A stretch of 64,000 bases of DNA from Thysanoteuthis rhombus (taxonomy: Eukaryota; Mollusca; Cephalopoda; Oegopsida; Thysanoteuthidae), in the NCBI GenBank assembly GCA_963457665.1, contig OY735209.1, forward strand, positions 62,011,975 through 62,075,974. Direction: 5' to 3'. The notes below the pieces were generated by a model. The model worked only from the letters and a program-made list of their open reading frames with translations. It did not search any database and was not told where the DNA came from. The position numbers and the translations under genes were made by a program. Positions 33,651 to 45,605 of the stretch are shown in pieces (positions within the stretch are counted from its first letter, which is position 1; each line of letters starts with the position of its first letter).

Positions 33651-34930
33651 TGGGGGATTGTGAGCAGTATGAGTATTCTGTAATGATGGTGATAATGTAT
33701 GGGTTAGAGTTGTTTCATTCGGTAATTAGTCCTTTACGGAACAGAGTTTGTAGAAGTAATATCCACATTTTCCTTGATTCTTGAGGGTTGATGTGGCCTT
33801 GTGAGGTGTAATCTCTATCTTTTCGATAATGGTGAACTCAGCATCATTGTGAAAGTTACGGTTTGGTAGGCAAATGTGTTGCTCTATTGGGAGTAAATTG
33901 TTATGATTGATGGATCTAACTCTGTATCTGTAATTATTGAGTCTGATATTTAAAGGCTGATCAGATTTCCCTATGTACTGTGTTTTGCATTGAGCACTTT
34001 CAAAGATGTAGATAATGTTGCTACCTTTGCAGTTAGAGCTGTGGTAAATACTGAGGCTATTTTTGGTGGTAGAACTGGCAGAGGAATTAGTGAGTTGCGT
34101 GGTCGACAGAATTTGATAGTTTTAAGGATATTTATTCAATGGGAAACTTTATTGTCTATTATTGTATTACAGCTAATTATATCATTAGTATTGTGAGGCC
34201 AACGGAAAGAAAGAATGTCTGGTTCCTTACAGATTTCTCTACATTCAGGTTTTATTGTTAGGATTCCCCATATGTTTTTAATTATTTTTCATAGAGGGGA
34301 AGTGTGTCATAAAAGGTAGTAATGTGTGGTATGCGGTGAGTTTTTGGGTATCTTCTCTGGGGATCAAGATTTCTCTTTTAATTTGTTTATCAATTTGCAT
34401 GTAAATAATTATGTGTGTCGGTGGGTTTAATGTGTAATGTGGTTTGAAGGAGTCTATTTTTATCTATGTAAATGAGGGTGTCTGAGAATGCAATGGAACC
34501 AAATGATTTTTACAACATTAGATTTAATAAAGTCAGGTTTAGAATTTATGTGTTTGAAAAAGTTGTCAAATTTTGCTTCTCTACCAGTGCCTAAAAAGGC
34601 GAGGTTATCTATGTATCTGATGTAGAAGAGGCAACTGTTCTTAATACTGAGGTAGATGTGAGTTTCTCCAAATTTACCCCAAAAGACAATCGCATAAGAT
34701 GAAGCTACGACTGTGCCCATAACACAGCCTTTGATTTTTAGAGGAAGTGTTTATTATTGAAGCTGAAGCTTGAAGCTATCATAAGTAAGTATGTCGTGCA
34801 TAAGAGTAGCAAGTATTTATGTACTCGAATCTTTGATAGGTCTGTTGTCTAAGCTCTCCTTAAGGGCTAAAAGTCCTTCATAATGCTGAATATTAGAGTA
34901 TCATGATTTGACATCCATAGTAACCAAGAT
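33020..34930 (-). mobile_element. Penelope-like element relic (RT and GIY-YIG parts)
   Basis: The minus strand holds, in order, a Penelope-type reverse transcriptase region (about 34450-34930, with MGTVVASSYAIVFWGKFGE and RYIDNLAFLG, equivalent to AMGTxFAPPYAxxFMG and RYIDDIFFIW) and a GIY-YIG endonuclease region (about 33735-34020, with IIYIFESAQCKTQYIGKS, QPLNIRLNNYRYRVRS and LPIEQHICLP). The order RT then GIY-YIG is the standard one. At 33023-33072 is a motif like the CTGATGA...GAAAC core found in the terminal repeats of these elements. The element is broken in several places and looks old. Confidence 0.82.
33608..33652. repeat. (TG)n microsatellite
   Basis: TG run in the 3' part of the Penelope-like relic. 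Confidence 0.95.
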
Positions 34931-34938
34931 GGTATTTT

Positions 34939-35007
<69 letters not shown>

Positions 35008-35254
35008 TAAATGTTTAGGTATGATCTTTGGCGATCCATAGTGTGAGTCATGACGCCCTTAAGGGCTAAAACTCCTCCATAATGCTGAATATTAGAGTAT
35101 CAGGATTTGACATTTATAGTAACTAAGATGGTATTTTCTGATATATATATATACATATATATATGCTAAATGTTTAGGTAAGCAGTGATAAGATTCATTT
35201 TTTAGGGTAGGTTTCACATATGATCTTTGGCGATCCATGGTGTGAATCATGATG
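34859..35254. repeat. tandem 200-bp duplication of a composite segment
   Basis: Two units start TTAAGGGCTAAAA at 34859 and 35059. Each contains Penelope-like RT sequence, a (TA)n tract, TATGCTAAATGTTTAGGTA and an RTE piece (GATCTTTGGCGATCCAT). The first unit has a long TA tract (34940-35005); the second has a short one and 36 extra bases before the RTE piece. Confidence 0.85.
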
Positions 35255-35335
35255 TCCAGCGGTTGTCTGACATTCTTGCAACATTACCATCCCATTGTCG
35301 TTTGAGCTTTGTGATGGGTTCTATGATATCTTGTG
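35215..35335 (-). mobile_element. RTE-type LINE fragment
   Basis: Minus strand encodes ITKLKRQWDGNVARMSDNRW-type sequence (GHVARM block) next to the duplicated segment. About 40 codons. Confidence 0.75.
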
Positions 35336-35339
35336 AATA

Positions 35340-36660
35340 AACCATAAAATAAAAGTTGAAAAATAAGACAGGCTCAAACTAAGCAAAACACCTTGAAATA
35401 TATGTACATGCAGTAAAAGCACATTGCAATTACTTTGAGGATCAGGTAGATTACTGTCGTCATTGTTGTTATGGTGACCACCGTCTTCAGGTTGAAGTCG
35501 GACATCTGATGATGAGCCAGGAAAAGGATTCTCAAGTCAAGCAACACTATGAGAGACGGCCATTTTGAATTACTTCTTACAGTGACATTTGTTTCATTAA
35601 CAGAAGTTTCTGTCTAAGCAATCTCGCTTTAATTAAATGAAATGCCATAATCTTATGCTCACCGATAAATGCAAATTGTTCCATGCCACCAATTAACTGA
35701 TCATGTATTTTCACTATTCAATCTTCCTCGTCACCTCGTGCTACCCTCGTGCTTATCATTATTTAATACCATCTTGGCAATTACTCCATCATTCAAGGAA
35801 GGTGCAAAAAAGTGTATCAGTGTCAATTCAATGTCAGCTGCCTCTAATGTATTTATGTTTTCTGCTGCAACCCTTCTAGAATAAGCAATCAGGCCATCTT
35901 CAAAACAATAACATCTGTTGCGCTCTACTGGGTCTAGTAAATGAGAAAACCTTGGTTCAGCGTGAATCATTCTGGGTCATGCCTGGTATCAAATGCGATC
36001 TTTAGAGTGCAGAAAACATTGATTTCAGTTTTCAGAATTTGGATTAAAGATCGTGTACCTGTAATAGTGAGTACATGACTGTGCTATCTCACTCATCATT
36101 ATTATCCCCGTGTTTATCATTATTTTAGCACCATATCAGCAATTTCTCCATAACTCAATCTACATGATACTAAAAGTCTGATCATGTTTACCTGAAACCT
36201 CTACGTAGCCGAAACAATGCATAGTAGCCTGTGATATCAAATCAATGTATCCCTAAAAGATAAAGAATGCACAAAACTCAGGACAATCTGAAACTGAAAC
36301 AATAATATTGTTAGGTCTACGTTTGTGCTCATATAGATTTGTGACCAAAAGTTTCAGAGGGATTGTCTATAACCTGCTAAAAATCTACATCCTGCCTTAC
36401 CGATAATGTTTTCCTTCCTGTTTCTCACTATTTACCAAAGGGAATTTAAAGCAATTTTCAAGACTTCACTGACTCCAAAGTCAAAAAGATCAAACAAGAT
36501 TTGACTGTCTTTTCACTTTCCTAATGCGTTGGCGAGACGAGTTAGAGGGCTCCAGGATCCGGTAGAAAACTGCTGCGGCTCTAGGTACGACCAGGGAGCG
36601 ACCCCGGCTAAAAGTTGAAAATGCTTGTTTCTGACTTTTCGCTCCTAAACTAACAATTGT
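35340..36660. other. no gene seen
   Basis: Overlapping frames on both strands at 35669-35970 have no motif. No repeat recognised. Confidence 0.5.
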
Positions 36661-36664
36661 TTGT

Positions 36665-36945
36665 TTGGGGAACTGGACAATCAAGGCAGAAAAATATATT
36701 AGAGGGAAAATGGGAGTCAGAGATATCATAGAATCCATTACAATACTCAAATGGCAATTGGCTGGTCAAGTTGCGAGAATGGTAGACAACCTCTGGACAT
36801 CACAACTCACAACGTGGGTCCCCAGAGATCACAAACCTAATCGTGGCTGACAAAATATAAGTTGGCATGACAAACTAGAAAAGTTCCAAGGGTATAGGTT
36901 CTGCCAAGCCTATGATAGAGACGTCAAGCGAATTTGAGGGGTGAC
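36665..36945 (+). mobile_element. RTE-type LINE, C-terminal fragment
   Basis: Reads EKYIRGKMGVRDIIESITIL, KWQLAGQVARMVDNLWTSQL and TTWVPRDHKPNRG in one frame, then KLEKFQGYRFCQAYDRDVK after a stop. It is cut before the GKVYVQ end and has no triplet tail. Confidence 0.85.
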
Positions 36946-37070
36946 CAACGACGATACCTCGGTCAACAGTCTCTACGACCGTAAGTGCTATGGCACCTGA
37001 CATTTCATACTCTCTTTCCGTATCCTAATGTCGTTTATCCTGTTAGTACAGTTTGCCCCTCTCTCTGTTT

Positions 37071-37124
37071 CCCAGGACAGCTAAATTATGTCCCGCCCCC
37101 AGGACAGCTAAATTATGTCCCGCC
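37071..37124. repeat. exact 27-bp tandem duplication
   Basis: CCCAGGACAGCTAAATTATG followed by TCCCGCC occurs twice in a row without a change, so it is probably recent. Confidence 0.95.
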
Positions 37125-37241
37125 CTAGTTGAAGTCAAGAAGGTCCCTTCCTATCTTAGTTGATTTATCAGCTCATTATCATTGCAAATTCGCCTGCTTG
37201 TTCATGGCCAATTGTATCCTTGTGATACATTGATAATTTCG

Positions 37242-37389
<148 letters not shown>

Positions 37390-37419
37390 TATGCTCATAG
37401 TGAGTTGAATTCCAATTGC

Positions 37420-38295
37420 GATATCAGTCTCGTTGTTGTGAGTTAATTCTGTAGGCCTTCCAATACACGTGATTGAAGTATTTTTTGACGACCAGGACTT
37501 TGTTTATCATGTGTGTAGAAGTCCAATCAGGTAAATATAATGATAATCTTTCATTCGACATGCGGGTCACACGACCAGAATATCTAGGATGTGCATCAGA
37601 CACGAGAATTCTTCTGACTTCTCTGATGGTAACATGGTAAAAGTGCCTGACATTGAGTATTCTTCGGAGACAAAACCGTGGAAATAATTTAAGGTGTTGA
37701 AAAATACTGTGAGCCGTTGGTCAGGTTGAGCTATCATATTACATAGTACACTAGAATTGGAAATTTGTACTTTGATTTCTAACTAAATACCAGCATCATT
37801 CCATGTGTTATCTAAGATGTTGAATGAAGTTAGGCTCTTTCCATTCTAGTATTAATTTCATCTAGAATTGAACCATCACGTTATCATTTAGCTAAAGTAT
37901 CGGAATTGACCCATTTGCCCTGAACGTATCCCACTGATTTACATATCTAAGGTGGAATTGAGGGTAAAGGACTCCTGGATATGCTGTTTGTTGGTAAACA
38001 TCATTTTTGTCTTTGAGATTCCGATGTGTGAATTAGCATCCCTCGCTGATTGTGCAGTGAGATCAGTAGTTCCCTGGTTACCAGCTTGATTATTGTAAAT
38101 AGCAGCTATATCATCAGCATAGTCAACATCAGTTAATGTTCTGCAGGATTGCGTGAGTTTAAACGTTTCTTTTGATTGGTAGCTCTCAAGTACCCAGATC
38201 AGAAGACAGTTGGGAAGGAGTGGACCTTAGATGTCACCTTGTTGTGTAACATTTGTTACGTCAAACCAGCCATTATGCCTACCATTAAACGAACA
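37420..38295 (-). mobile_element. LINE reverse transcriptase relic (RT palm to C-terminus)
   Basis: The minus strand shows WFDVTNVTQQGDI (equivalent to GVRQGDxLSP), TDVDYADDIAAIYNNQAGNQ with an intact YADD box, SHIGISKTKMMF, and further on LRRILNVRHFYHVTIREVRR. The order is RT palm, then the linker, then the LRRIL block of RTE/craniofacial-type LINE proteins. The wording differs from the GHVARM subfamily above. Several stops and frameshifts lie between blocks; the endonuclease and 3' end are absent. Confidence 0.8.
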
Positions 38296-38299
38296 GCAC

Positions 38300-38780
38300 T
38301 TTTTGCGCTTATGTAAAATGCCATGAAAATGATGACATTTTACGTTGGAAGACCATAATGTTGAAGAGTTGTCTGCATGTGGTCGCAATTTAAAAACAGA
38401 GCATTTTTCTTACACTTCCTTTTCCTTTTCTCAAATACAGATAAAATTTCTCTTTCATGACAGAATCTAAAACTTAATCAAACTAAAAATTCATTACCAG
38501 CAAATTTTCATGATTAATAAAATCTGACCCTTTCTACTATCTCGTAGAAAGAAAGGTAGTTTAAAAAGAAGATGAAAAGAAAGAGTGAGCTAGTTTATTG
38601 AGGGAAGAAATATTTTCGCACATGAAACTAATTCATGTTTATACAATATTTGGATACTATCATGGACAGACAACGAAGATGTGACGAGTAAGAGAATGAG
38701 AAAAGGGCATAGGGCTATAGAAGTGCAGATGCTTTGGATATGGACAACCTTGATTTTCTACACCCATGCCATTGATAAAT
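38300..38780. other. no gene seen
   Basis: AT-rich non-coding DNA. Confidence 0.5.
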
Positions 38781-38782
38781 AC

Positions 38783-38865
38783 CATTATCAAAATTGATAA
38801 TTGCAATTATCAAAATTGATATATGCAATTATCTAAATTGATATATTAAATTATCGAAATCCTAT
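38783..38865. repeat. AT-rich tandem repeat that is also palindromic
   Basis: AATTATCAAAATTGAT recurs about every 28-32 bases, three times, and TTGATAATTGCAATTATCAA is a perfect palindrome inside it. Confidence 0.75.
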
Positions 38866-38869
38866 AATT

Positions 38870-39635
38870 ATTGTTATTACAATCTAGAATGATAATAGTC
38901 AAATTGTGGATTATAATCAGCAAAATCAAGAATTATAAATTAAATGTGATTATCAGAATTGACGTCGATTGACTGACTTTTGGAAAATTAGAACACACGT
39001 GGCAGATAGTTCGTGTGAACTAATGGATACTGCTGTTGAATTTTGGGAACCCTGGACAAGGGGAAAGTGGATTATGGCCAAGGCATGATATCATCTTTGG
39101 CAAAAGATGGCATACACTCATTAGAAACATCCTTTCAATCAGACTGGCCAAAAAGCTATCTCTGCAAAGGGCTTATTGCTATTTTGGGCATATAGCAGTC
39201 TGGTGTGGGTAGAGTTGACCAATAAAACCTCAAATAGCTATATTTGATGTGCGATCTAAATAATATCATACATCTCTTACGAAAATGGGGTGTCAAAGTT
39301 GGTCTAATATAACGGTTCATTATAATTCACCTGAATTTCCATGAATATCCGAAAATTAAAGATAAAAAGACAATTTACCTCATCTATCACCAACTTTGTA
39401 CTTCAATTGTTTTCGAGTCCCATTTACAAGTGTTGGACTACAGCAATGGGAAGTTTTAACAGAATTACTTTCTAGATGGGAAGTTCGATCTCAAAATTAC
39501 GTATTCGAATACAACCCATTCTACTATCATGTTACCGAGGGCACCCAAAACACTAGAAAATCTACAACTTTTTCTTTTTAATATTTGGGTACTTATTCAA
39601 GGTTCTATAGTATCTGAGGTGATTCTACTTAGAGC
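38870..39635. other. no gene seen
   Basis: A 61-codon frame at 39396-39581 has no motif. No repeat recognised. Confidence 0.5.
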
Positions 39636-39639
39636 TATA

Positions 39640-39725
39640 CTTTTAAATTGCGAATCCTCTGAAAGTTTGACTCTCTAAGACAGTGCAGTACAAACTGTTG
39701 GCCACGACACTTCACTGTGTCGCCA
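39640..39725 (-). repeat. possible tRNA-like SINE head with hairpin
   Basis: Minus strand GTGTCGTGGCCAACAGTTTG (A-box-like) sits inside a hairpin (GGCGACACAGTGAAGTGTCG). The B-box is weak. Confidence 0.38.
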
Positions 39726-40029
39726 ATAGGTATGTTGTGATATTATATGGTTTTGTATATCTTCAAAGATATACTTTTCCAAAGAGTCAGTTGAACTGCT
39801 CATTATATATTTGACTTGGCTGACAAAACTCAAGTCACAAAATGCAAAAAGATTGGAAAGTTCAGCTCTAAGAAAGATAATGGAAAAGGTTTGTCGTATA
39901 AATGCGACAAACTGTGTTGTAGTTAATCTTTAAAAAAATGACGCTCCAACACCTGAGCCATATTTTCAAGTTATTTTCTGAAGATAATTCCATGTTTTCG
40001 AAACTTTCAAGCCATACCTGATAATAACA

Positions 40030-40140
40030 GCTTTGATAGCCTAAAAGGTTAATGCATTGACCGCGAAAGACGAGCTCCCAAATAATGGGATGCAAATTGG
40101 ATTCTCCTCCGAAACTACTTCTTTCTTCCAAATTTCTGCT
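40030..40140 (+). repeat. possible tRNA-like SINE head
   Basis: TAGCCTAAAAGGTTAATGCA in the A-box position and GCAAATTGGATTCTCCTCC in the B-box position. Degraded. Confidence 0.38.
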
Positions 40141-40358
40141 GATTAGTTTAACGGCTGAAGAGAGGTTTAGTCAAAGAAATGGTGAGATGAAATCAAGAAA
40201 AATGTACGAAAAGAAGAAATTAGTCTAACAATTTTTATGGTGAAAATACTCCATCTCAGAATCTGAAAACAACTTCAAGGCATTTTTTTAAAACTCGCCA
40301 TATTTCTGCACACATGGAGACATTTTAATTAAATCCAATTTCTGGTTTTAATTCAAAT

Positions 40359-40360
<2 letters not shown>

Positions 40361-40405
<45 letters not shown>
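40361..40405. repeat. (CT)n microsatellite
   Basis: About 21 CT units. Confidence 0.96.
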
Positions 40406-40408
<3 letters not shown>

Positions 40409-40619
40409 GCTCACAAGCTGTCTACAGCATCGCTCAGGATTATTATCTGCCTTGAGCTTTTTGCACAACCTAAATATCTTCAGAAATAAATGGAATTCAA
40501 CCAGATTTTTGTCACCAGAATACCATGATAAGATGTCCAAAGTATTTTTTTTTTAAATCAAATACTTTTTCTCAATTTACAAGCAGTAATTAGCTCTGCC
40601 AAGTTGGTGACGTATACTT

Positions 40620-41115
40620 ATTTGGTTGCGTCTTTCCGTCTGTCTGTACACACAATATCTCCGTGGAAAAAAAAGAAAGATTTTAATGAAATTTTGATGA
40701 ATGGCGAGCTATGCGGTAAGAAAAACGTGGCTAAGTTTTGGGGTGGGGCTAGAAATATTCATCCTTGGGGAAACATTTTCCCGTTCTTCATACATTTATG
40801 CGTACTCTCATGTCTGTCCGCACGATATCCCTGAAAGTTCTTGATGATTTCAATGAAATTTTGTAAAACGATGGGCTATAGGAAACGAAAGAAGTGATAG
40901 GATTTTTGGAGCTGATCCATGCACAATCACTTCCCCCACATAATATCGCCAAACTTCCATGTCTCTACGCACGATACCTTCAAAGAGGAATATTTCATAC
41001 ATCTATGTTTACGCTCCTGTCTGTCCACACGATGGCTCTGAAAGTTCCTGATGGAATCAATGGGTTTAGAAGTGATTAAATTTGGGGGTAGATCTAGGCC
41101 CAATTACCTCCAATG
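40620..41115 (+). repeat. family D repeat, three units of about 195 bases
   Basis: Each unit opens with a GTCTGTC(C/T)GCAC-type start, then GATATCCCTGAAAGTTC, then TTTCAATGAAATTTTG, and later TTTTGGAGCTGATCC or GGGGTAGATCTAGG. Same order as the minus-strand array at 7.1-7.8 kb. Short frames in it are by-products. Confidence 0.65.
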
Positions 41116-41119
41116 GCAG

Positions 41120-41920
41120 TTGCGTTGGCAGTGGAAAGGAACTCTGAGTGCATTCTAGTTTTAAAGAAGAAATTGAAAAAGTGATTCGGACAGTATTATT
41201 GCCACTTTTCCTTTATATGAATGACTCCAGATTTTTGCTTCCCCCAGAAATTGTCAATTGGATAGAGTTTGAAACAGTTCATTGTGCTTCTGCATGTGAG
41301 CTTTAGGTTTTTATTTTTTAACGAAATCTTATTTGAAATGCTTTCATTTAACGGTTTGTAGTGATTAATGGAATAAATTAAGGGTAGAAGCAAAGATAAT
41401 ATGATTTTTTAAAAACCTGTTTACGGTGGTTTGTAGTGATTAATCAATCATTTAGGTTAGGGTAGAGATAGCGTAATTCGTTGATTAGAGCTATTGTTAC
41501 TGGTAATTAATGATATCTCTGCATTGCTGCTCATTGTCTCCCGTTGATGTTCGTATTTTACCACTACCCTAGCATTTTTACCCCTACAAATGTTTAAAGG
41601 TAGATATAGGCCGGGTGCGCTGGGCTCTCCCTGTCATGGCTGCCGTTTTGGAACTCACGGTATGAATTAATTCAATACAGTTTTCTTCATTAAAAATAAC
41701 TGATCATTACATTTTTCATTTAGGCTGTTTTTTACTATTCAAAATTTGCATTATATGCAATATTGAAAATATTTTCCAGTAAAATAGTTTTCGAATTAAA
41801 CGACTTATCTTCTGTATGATTTATTTTGACAAGTCTCTCTCTCGTCATATTTCTGCTGCCTTTTTATCGCTAATTCTACGACCGCTAAGTTCGCAGCATG
41901 GAACGATATTAAAGAATAAG
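41120..41920. other. no gene seen
   Basis: AT-rich. ACGGTTTGTAGTGATTAAT occurs twice (near 41350 and 41426), suggesting a small local duplication. Confidence 0.5.
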
Positions 41921-41924
41921 CCTC

Positions 41925-42010
41925 CAGCGAGATTTTAACACGGATCTTTTATCCCTAGGGAGCCTGGTTTACAATGACAATGCTCTTAACGATTTGGCCA
42001 CGACAGTTTT
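41925..42010 (-). repeat. tRNA-derived SINE head
   Basis: Minus strand: CGTGGCCAAATCGTTAAGAG (A-box), then TTGTAAACCAGG, like the anticodon arm of Tyr-type tRNA, then a weak B-box (AAGATCCGTGTTAAAATC). Confidence 0.6.
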
Positions 42011-42014
42011 CGTC

Positions 42015-42735
42015 AATGGACGTCACACAAATAAGCTATATAACTATGTTCCTATCTTCTCCAATCACTATACTGGCGTCTTATTTGTTTGTTGAGTTAA
42101 CCAGTACGTCAGCAGAATATTGTTGTCTAGAAAATGATTGCCCTTACTCAATGATCTAAACCCGTGATCGATTATCTCGGATCATTTGTTTTGCTCCAAA
42201 AATGTTCATCTTCTAAATAGTTAGCTCAACTAAAAAAGGTTTAATATGAAGCGGACGAGATGATAATCAAAAAACAAAACTCGAAGTGACTATTTTGTTT
42301 ATCGTCTGAATTTTGTTGGGTGGGTGCATCAATCATGGAGAAGGAGGCACAATGGCTTTTATTGAATTAATTCAAAATAATAGACAGGAAGAACCATTGG
42401 GAAATAAGACGGTCGAAGAAATCTGCTCAAAAAACATGCTCAGCTAACTCAATTGGCAAATCAAGTATCGAGATTAATACCTCGTGGGAATCACCGATCC
42501 AGCAGGGGCGGGCGATCAACTTCGGCGTGACCTGAGGGGGACGAGCACGTTCAGAGCTCCACGGGGGTCACGAAGTGGGCGAAAAACAACCAAAAAAGAT
42601 GGGGATAATCAATTTGATTGTTTACTTTCATTCAAAACCACAAAAGTTGCAGATATCGACTAAAATGAAACTTTAAAAAACAAATTATATTAAATCAAAC
42701 TAATATGAGGAAAGCCTTTCGAGATGTGTGCAAGG
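42015..42735. other. no gene seen; a GC-rich patch at 42480-42595
   Basis: The patch contains CAGGGGCGGGCG and CACGGGGGTCACG and stands out from the AT-rich surroundings. No frame or RNA could be assigned. Confidence 0.5.
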
Positions 42736-42739
42736 TGGA

Positions 42740-43350
42740 TTAGCGTCATCATCATCATCATCATTATCCTCCTCATCATCATCATCCTTTTAGTGTCCGT
42801 CGTTGGACATTTCCAAAGATTTGCCAAATCTCTCTATCATGGGTGTCGCGGAGCCAGCATCTCCTGAATCTAGTTCGTCTCGCCATCTTACTTTTTGCTG
42901 GTCACAGTTTCGTATATAATCCCTGAGGATCCACGTTGTGATTTGTGAGGTTCAGCGGTTGTCTGACATTCTTGCAACATGACCGGCCCATTGCCATTTG
43001 AATTTTTAATGGATTCTATGATATCTCTGACTTATGTTTGTTTCTTAATATATAGTAGTGTCTTGGGAGCTATCAGTGTGGAGCTGAGCATAAGTCTCTC
43101 CTATTAACGTTGCATGGATCTCATTTTGATGGCCGATCTGTTGGTTAGGTTCCATGTTTCAACTCTATAAGTGACTATCGGGAGGCGGCATTGGTGGCAG
43201 ACCCTTCTTTTTAGGACTAATGAGATTTTCTTGCTTTTGAAGGTTGAACTTGGGCGCGTGGGTGAAACAGCACTTGAGCTGAAGATACGTTTATTTCCTA
43301 TCCTTTGCTACTTTTACACCCGGTGTCGATCAGGAATGCCTGCTTTACTG
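42740..43350 (-). mobile_element. RTE-type LINE, C-terminal half with (CAT)n tail
   Basis: A CAT repeat (42745-42790) is followed on the minus strand by the standard 3' sequence (TTTTAGTGTCCGTCGTTGG) and the GHVARM-, HKTL- and AETWNLT-encoding regions with stops. It extends upstream to about 43350, where CCGGTGTCGATCAGGAATGC matches the reverse complement of 46630-46650. One of the longer copies here. Confidence 0.85.
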
Positions 43351-43354
43351 TGGT

Positions 43355-44220
43355 GGTAAAATACATTAAACGTGTTTGGTATTTACCTCATGTTTATATA
43401 GACAGCGGGCTCATAATCCGGGATCAACTTACTCTTATCTTAGAGTTCTCGTTCTGTGGAAGTTTTTTGTTTTTTATTGTTTTCGTTTGTTTTTTTTTAA
43501 TTCTAAATATCGGAATAAGTAAATGAATACAACACAGATCCACACATTATCTAATACAAATTCGATAAATCAATACTTGGGTTGCCGGTAGAGATGGATT
43601 TGTCTGTCTTGTGGCATCTAAGATTTATTCCGTCTGAAAGTGAGCTTCTCAACATGAGATTCTGAAAAAAAGCGTCTTTTCAGCTGTTATTGTATTTTGA
43701 GCATTTACTTCTCTTGAAACACTGTCAGGTTTCTCTCAGTCTCCGTCTTTGTTTTGCTGTTATAAAAATCTATAATTCCAGAATTAATGCCACATGATAG
43801 ATAGATAGACAGATAGATTGTGTGCTGAGAGGTAGCCAATCAGCATTTAGATGGATGGACGGTGATCTTCTTCGTCTAGTTGTAGGGATGTAGAATGAAA
43901 ACAAGTCAGAATTCTGTCGTTATGATTGAGAGTTCTTCCTTCTTTCGGAAAGAGAATGGGAGATTGAAGCTCGTTATACGAAAAATAAAATTAAATAAAG
44001 CAAAAGTTAGATACTTTTTTTTTCACGCATGTATAATGTTTTCATGGACCCCCTAACTAACTCTCGCTGAACCTTTAACGACCTTGCAAGGAACCCTAGG
44101 GTTAGGAAGCGTAGGCTTAGCAAATGTCAAAGATGTAAGATGAAGTAAAAAAAACTCTTATCGTCAGAGGAAATAAATCTTCAAAACCTTTCCAACACAG
44201 AATCATTTTTTTTTAAAAAC
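43355..44220. other. no gene seen
   Basis: Contains a short (GATA)n at 43797-43820. No gene recognised. Confidence 0.5.
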
Positions 44221-44221
44221 A

Positions 44222-44277
<56 letters not shown>
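44222..44277. repeat. (AAT)n microsatellite
   Basis: About 18 AAT units directly abutting the LINE piece that follows. Confidence 0.96.
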
Positions 44278-44278
<1 letters not shown>

Positions 44279-45285
44279 TGACAGAGGAAGAACTCCAATC
44301 CATAGACCAGCGAGCAAGAAAGCTTATGGCAATGCACAAGGCCTTACATCCCAGATATGACACGGATAGAATGTTCGTGAAGAGAGAAGAAGGCAGCAGA
44401 GGACTCATCAGCATAGAAAACTGTGTCCAGAGGGCCTAAACAGGTCCAGAAAAGTACGTGCAAGCAAATTGAAGTCATTGTAAAGAGCGCCCGAAGCAGT
44501 GCAACGAACAATAAAAAAAGTGGAAAACGATGGAGCAGCACAGCAAACAAGGAAAGAAAGATGTTGAACAGAAAAATCTATAGGGAAAATTTAAAAGACG
44601 GATACTGGATGGTATGGCTAAGCAAAGGAAACCTGAGGAGAGAAACATAATCGCTCACCATGACCGCCCAAAAAACAAATGCATCAGGACAAACCATATC
44701 GAGGCAAAAATCGACAGAACACAAACAAACAGCAAATACTGCCTATGCGAAGACCACATTACCAGTGAATGAAATCAACCAACCCACGAGTATAAACACA
44801 GACACGATAGGGTAGCAACAGTGACATACAGGGAGCTGAGCGAGCGGATGAGATTCAACCATGCGGCAAAGTGGTATCAGCACAAACCGGAGACAGCTGT
44901 GGAAAATGGAAGCCATAAATTACTCGGGGACTTTGACATCCAAACTGACCACCAAGCGAGAAGACAGGATCTAGTCATCGGAGACAAGAAAATGATAACC
45001 ACCTAAATAATAGACGTAGCCACGCTAACCATGCTAGCAGATCACAGAGTAAATAAGAAAGAGAATGAAAACGTAGGGAAGTACCAGGACCTTGCAAGGT
45101 AATTGAAGAAGGTGTGGAGCATAAAAAATTAGGGTAGTACCTGTAATAGTAGGCACCCTCAGAACCGTACCAAAGAAACTGAAAACGAGATTGAAGGAAG
45201 TGGAGATGAGAGAAAGAATTGAGACTATATACACCACAGGACTACTGGGGACTGCTCGACTGTCATTGAGCCTTCAGCGATAACC
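44278..45285 (+). mobile_element. C-terminal half of an R2/R4/NeSL-type LINE
   Basis: Blocks in order: EELQSIDQRARKLMAMHKAL then HPRYDTDRMF and EGSRGLISIENCV (the RT-thumb region); WLSKGNLRRET; a zinc-knuckle remnant SKYCLCEDHITSE; AAKWYQHKPETAVENGSHK; LGDFDIQTDHQARRQDLVIG and DKKM, then IIDVA; KYQDLAR; and a TTGLLGTAR end. ARRPDxVVxDKK...IIDxAVP is the PD-(D/E)XK endonuclease motif of these LINEs; here the Pro is Gln. The zinc knuckle lacks its last Cys. Several stops and at least two frameshifts are present. This is the part that the 11.5 kb piece lacks. Confidence 0.85.
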
Positions 45286-45419
45286 ATCCGACAACTGGTG
45301 CCAAACTGTAAAACACAGCACTGTTGTGGACTGTGAGGGTATGAAAATGAGGGAATTTGTTTTTTATTTTAGGGCCATATTGAAAACTTAGATTTGGACC
45401 TAGTTCGTCCTTCTTCCGT

Positions 45420-45605
45420 CTAATCATCACCACCTTCATGCAACTTGGCAAGCTATCAGATGGGAACCTTACTGCGCCTGCTTGAACCTCGTTGACCTCA
45501 ATCAGCAGTGAGCAAGTTTGTGTACTGTGTGGCCAATTCATTCACAACGGCCGAGCCTCCCAATTCTTCACGCCTCGTGCTGGTTTTCTTCTGGCAAACA
45601 TAGCA
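45420..45605 (+). repeat. family C repeat, copy 2
   Basis: Matches 22470-22665 in the same orientation (see that entry). It begins about 135 bases after the R2/R4/NeSL-type LINE ends. Confidence 0.65.

Noticed and set aside
35490-35560. CTGATGATGAG as another hammerhead core
   Set aside because: No GAAA or cleavage triplet at the right distance.
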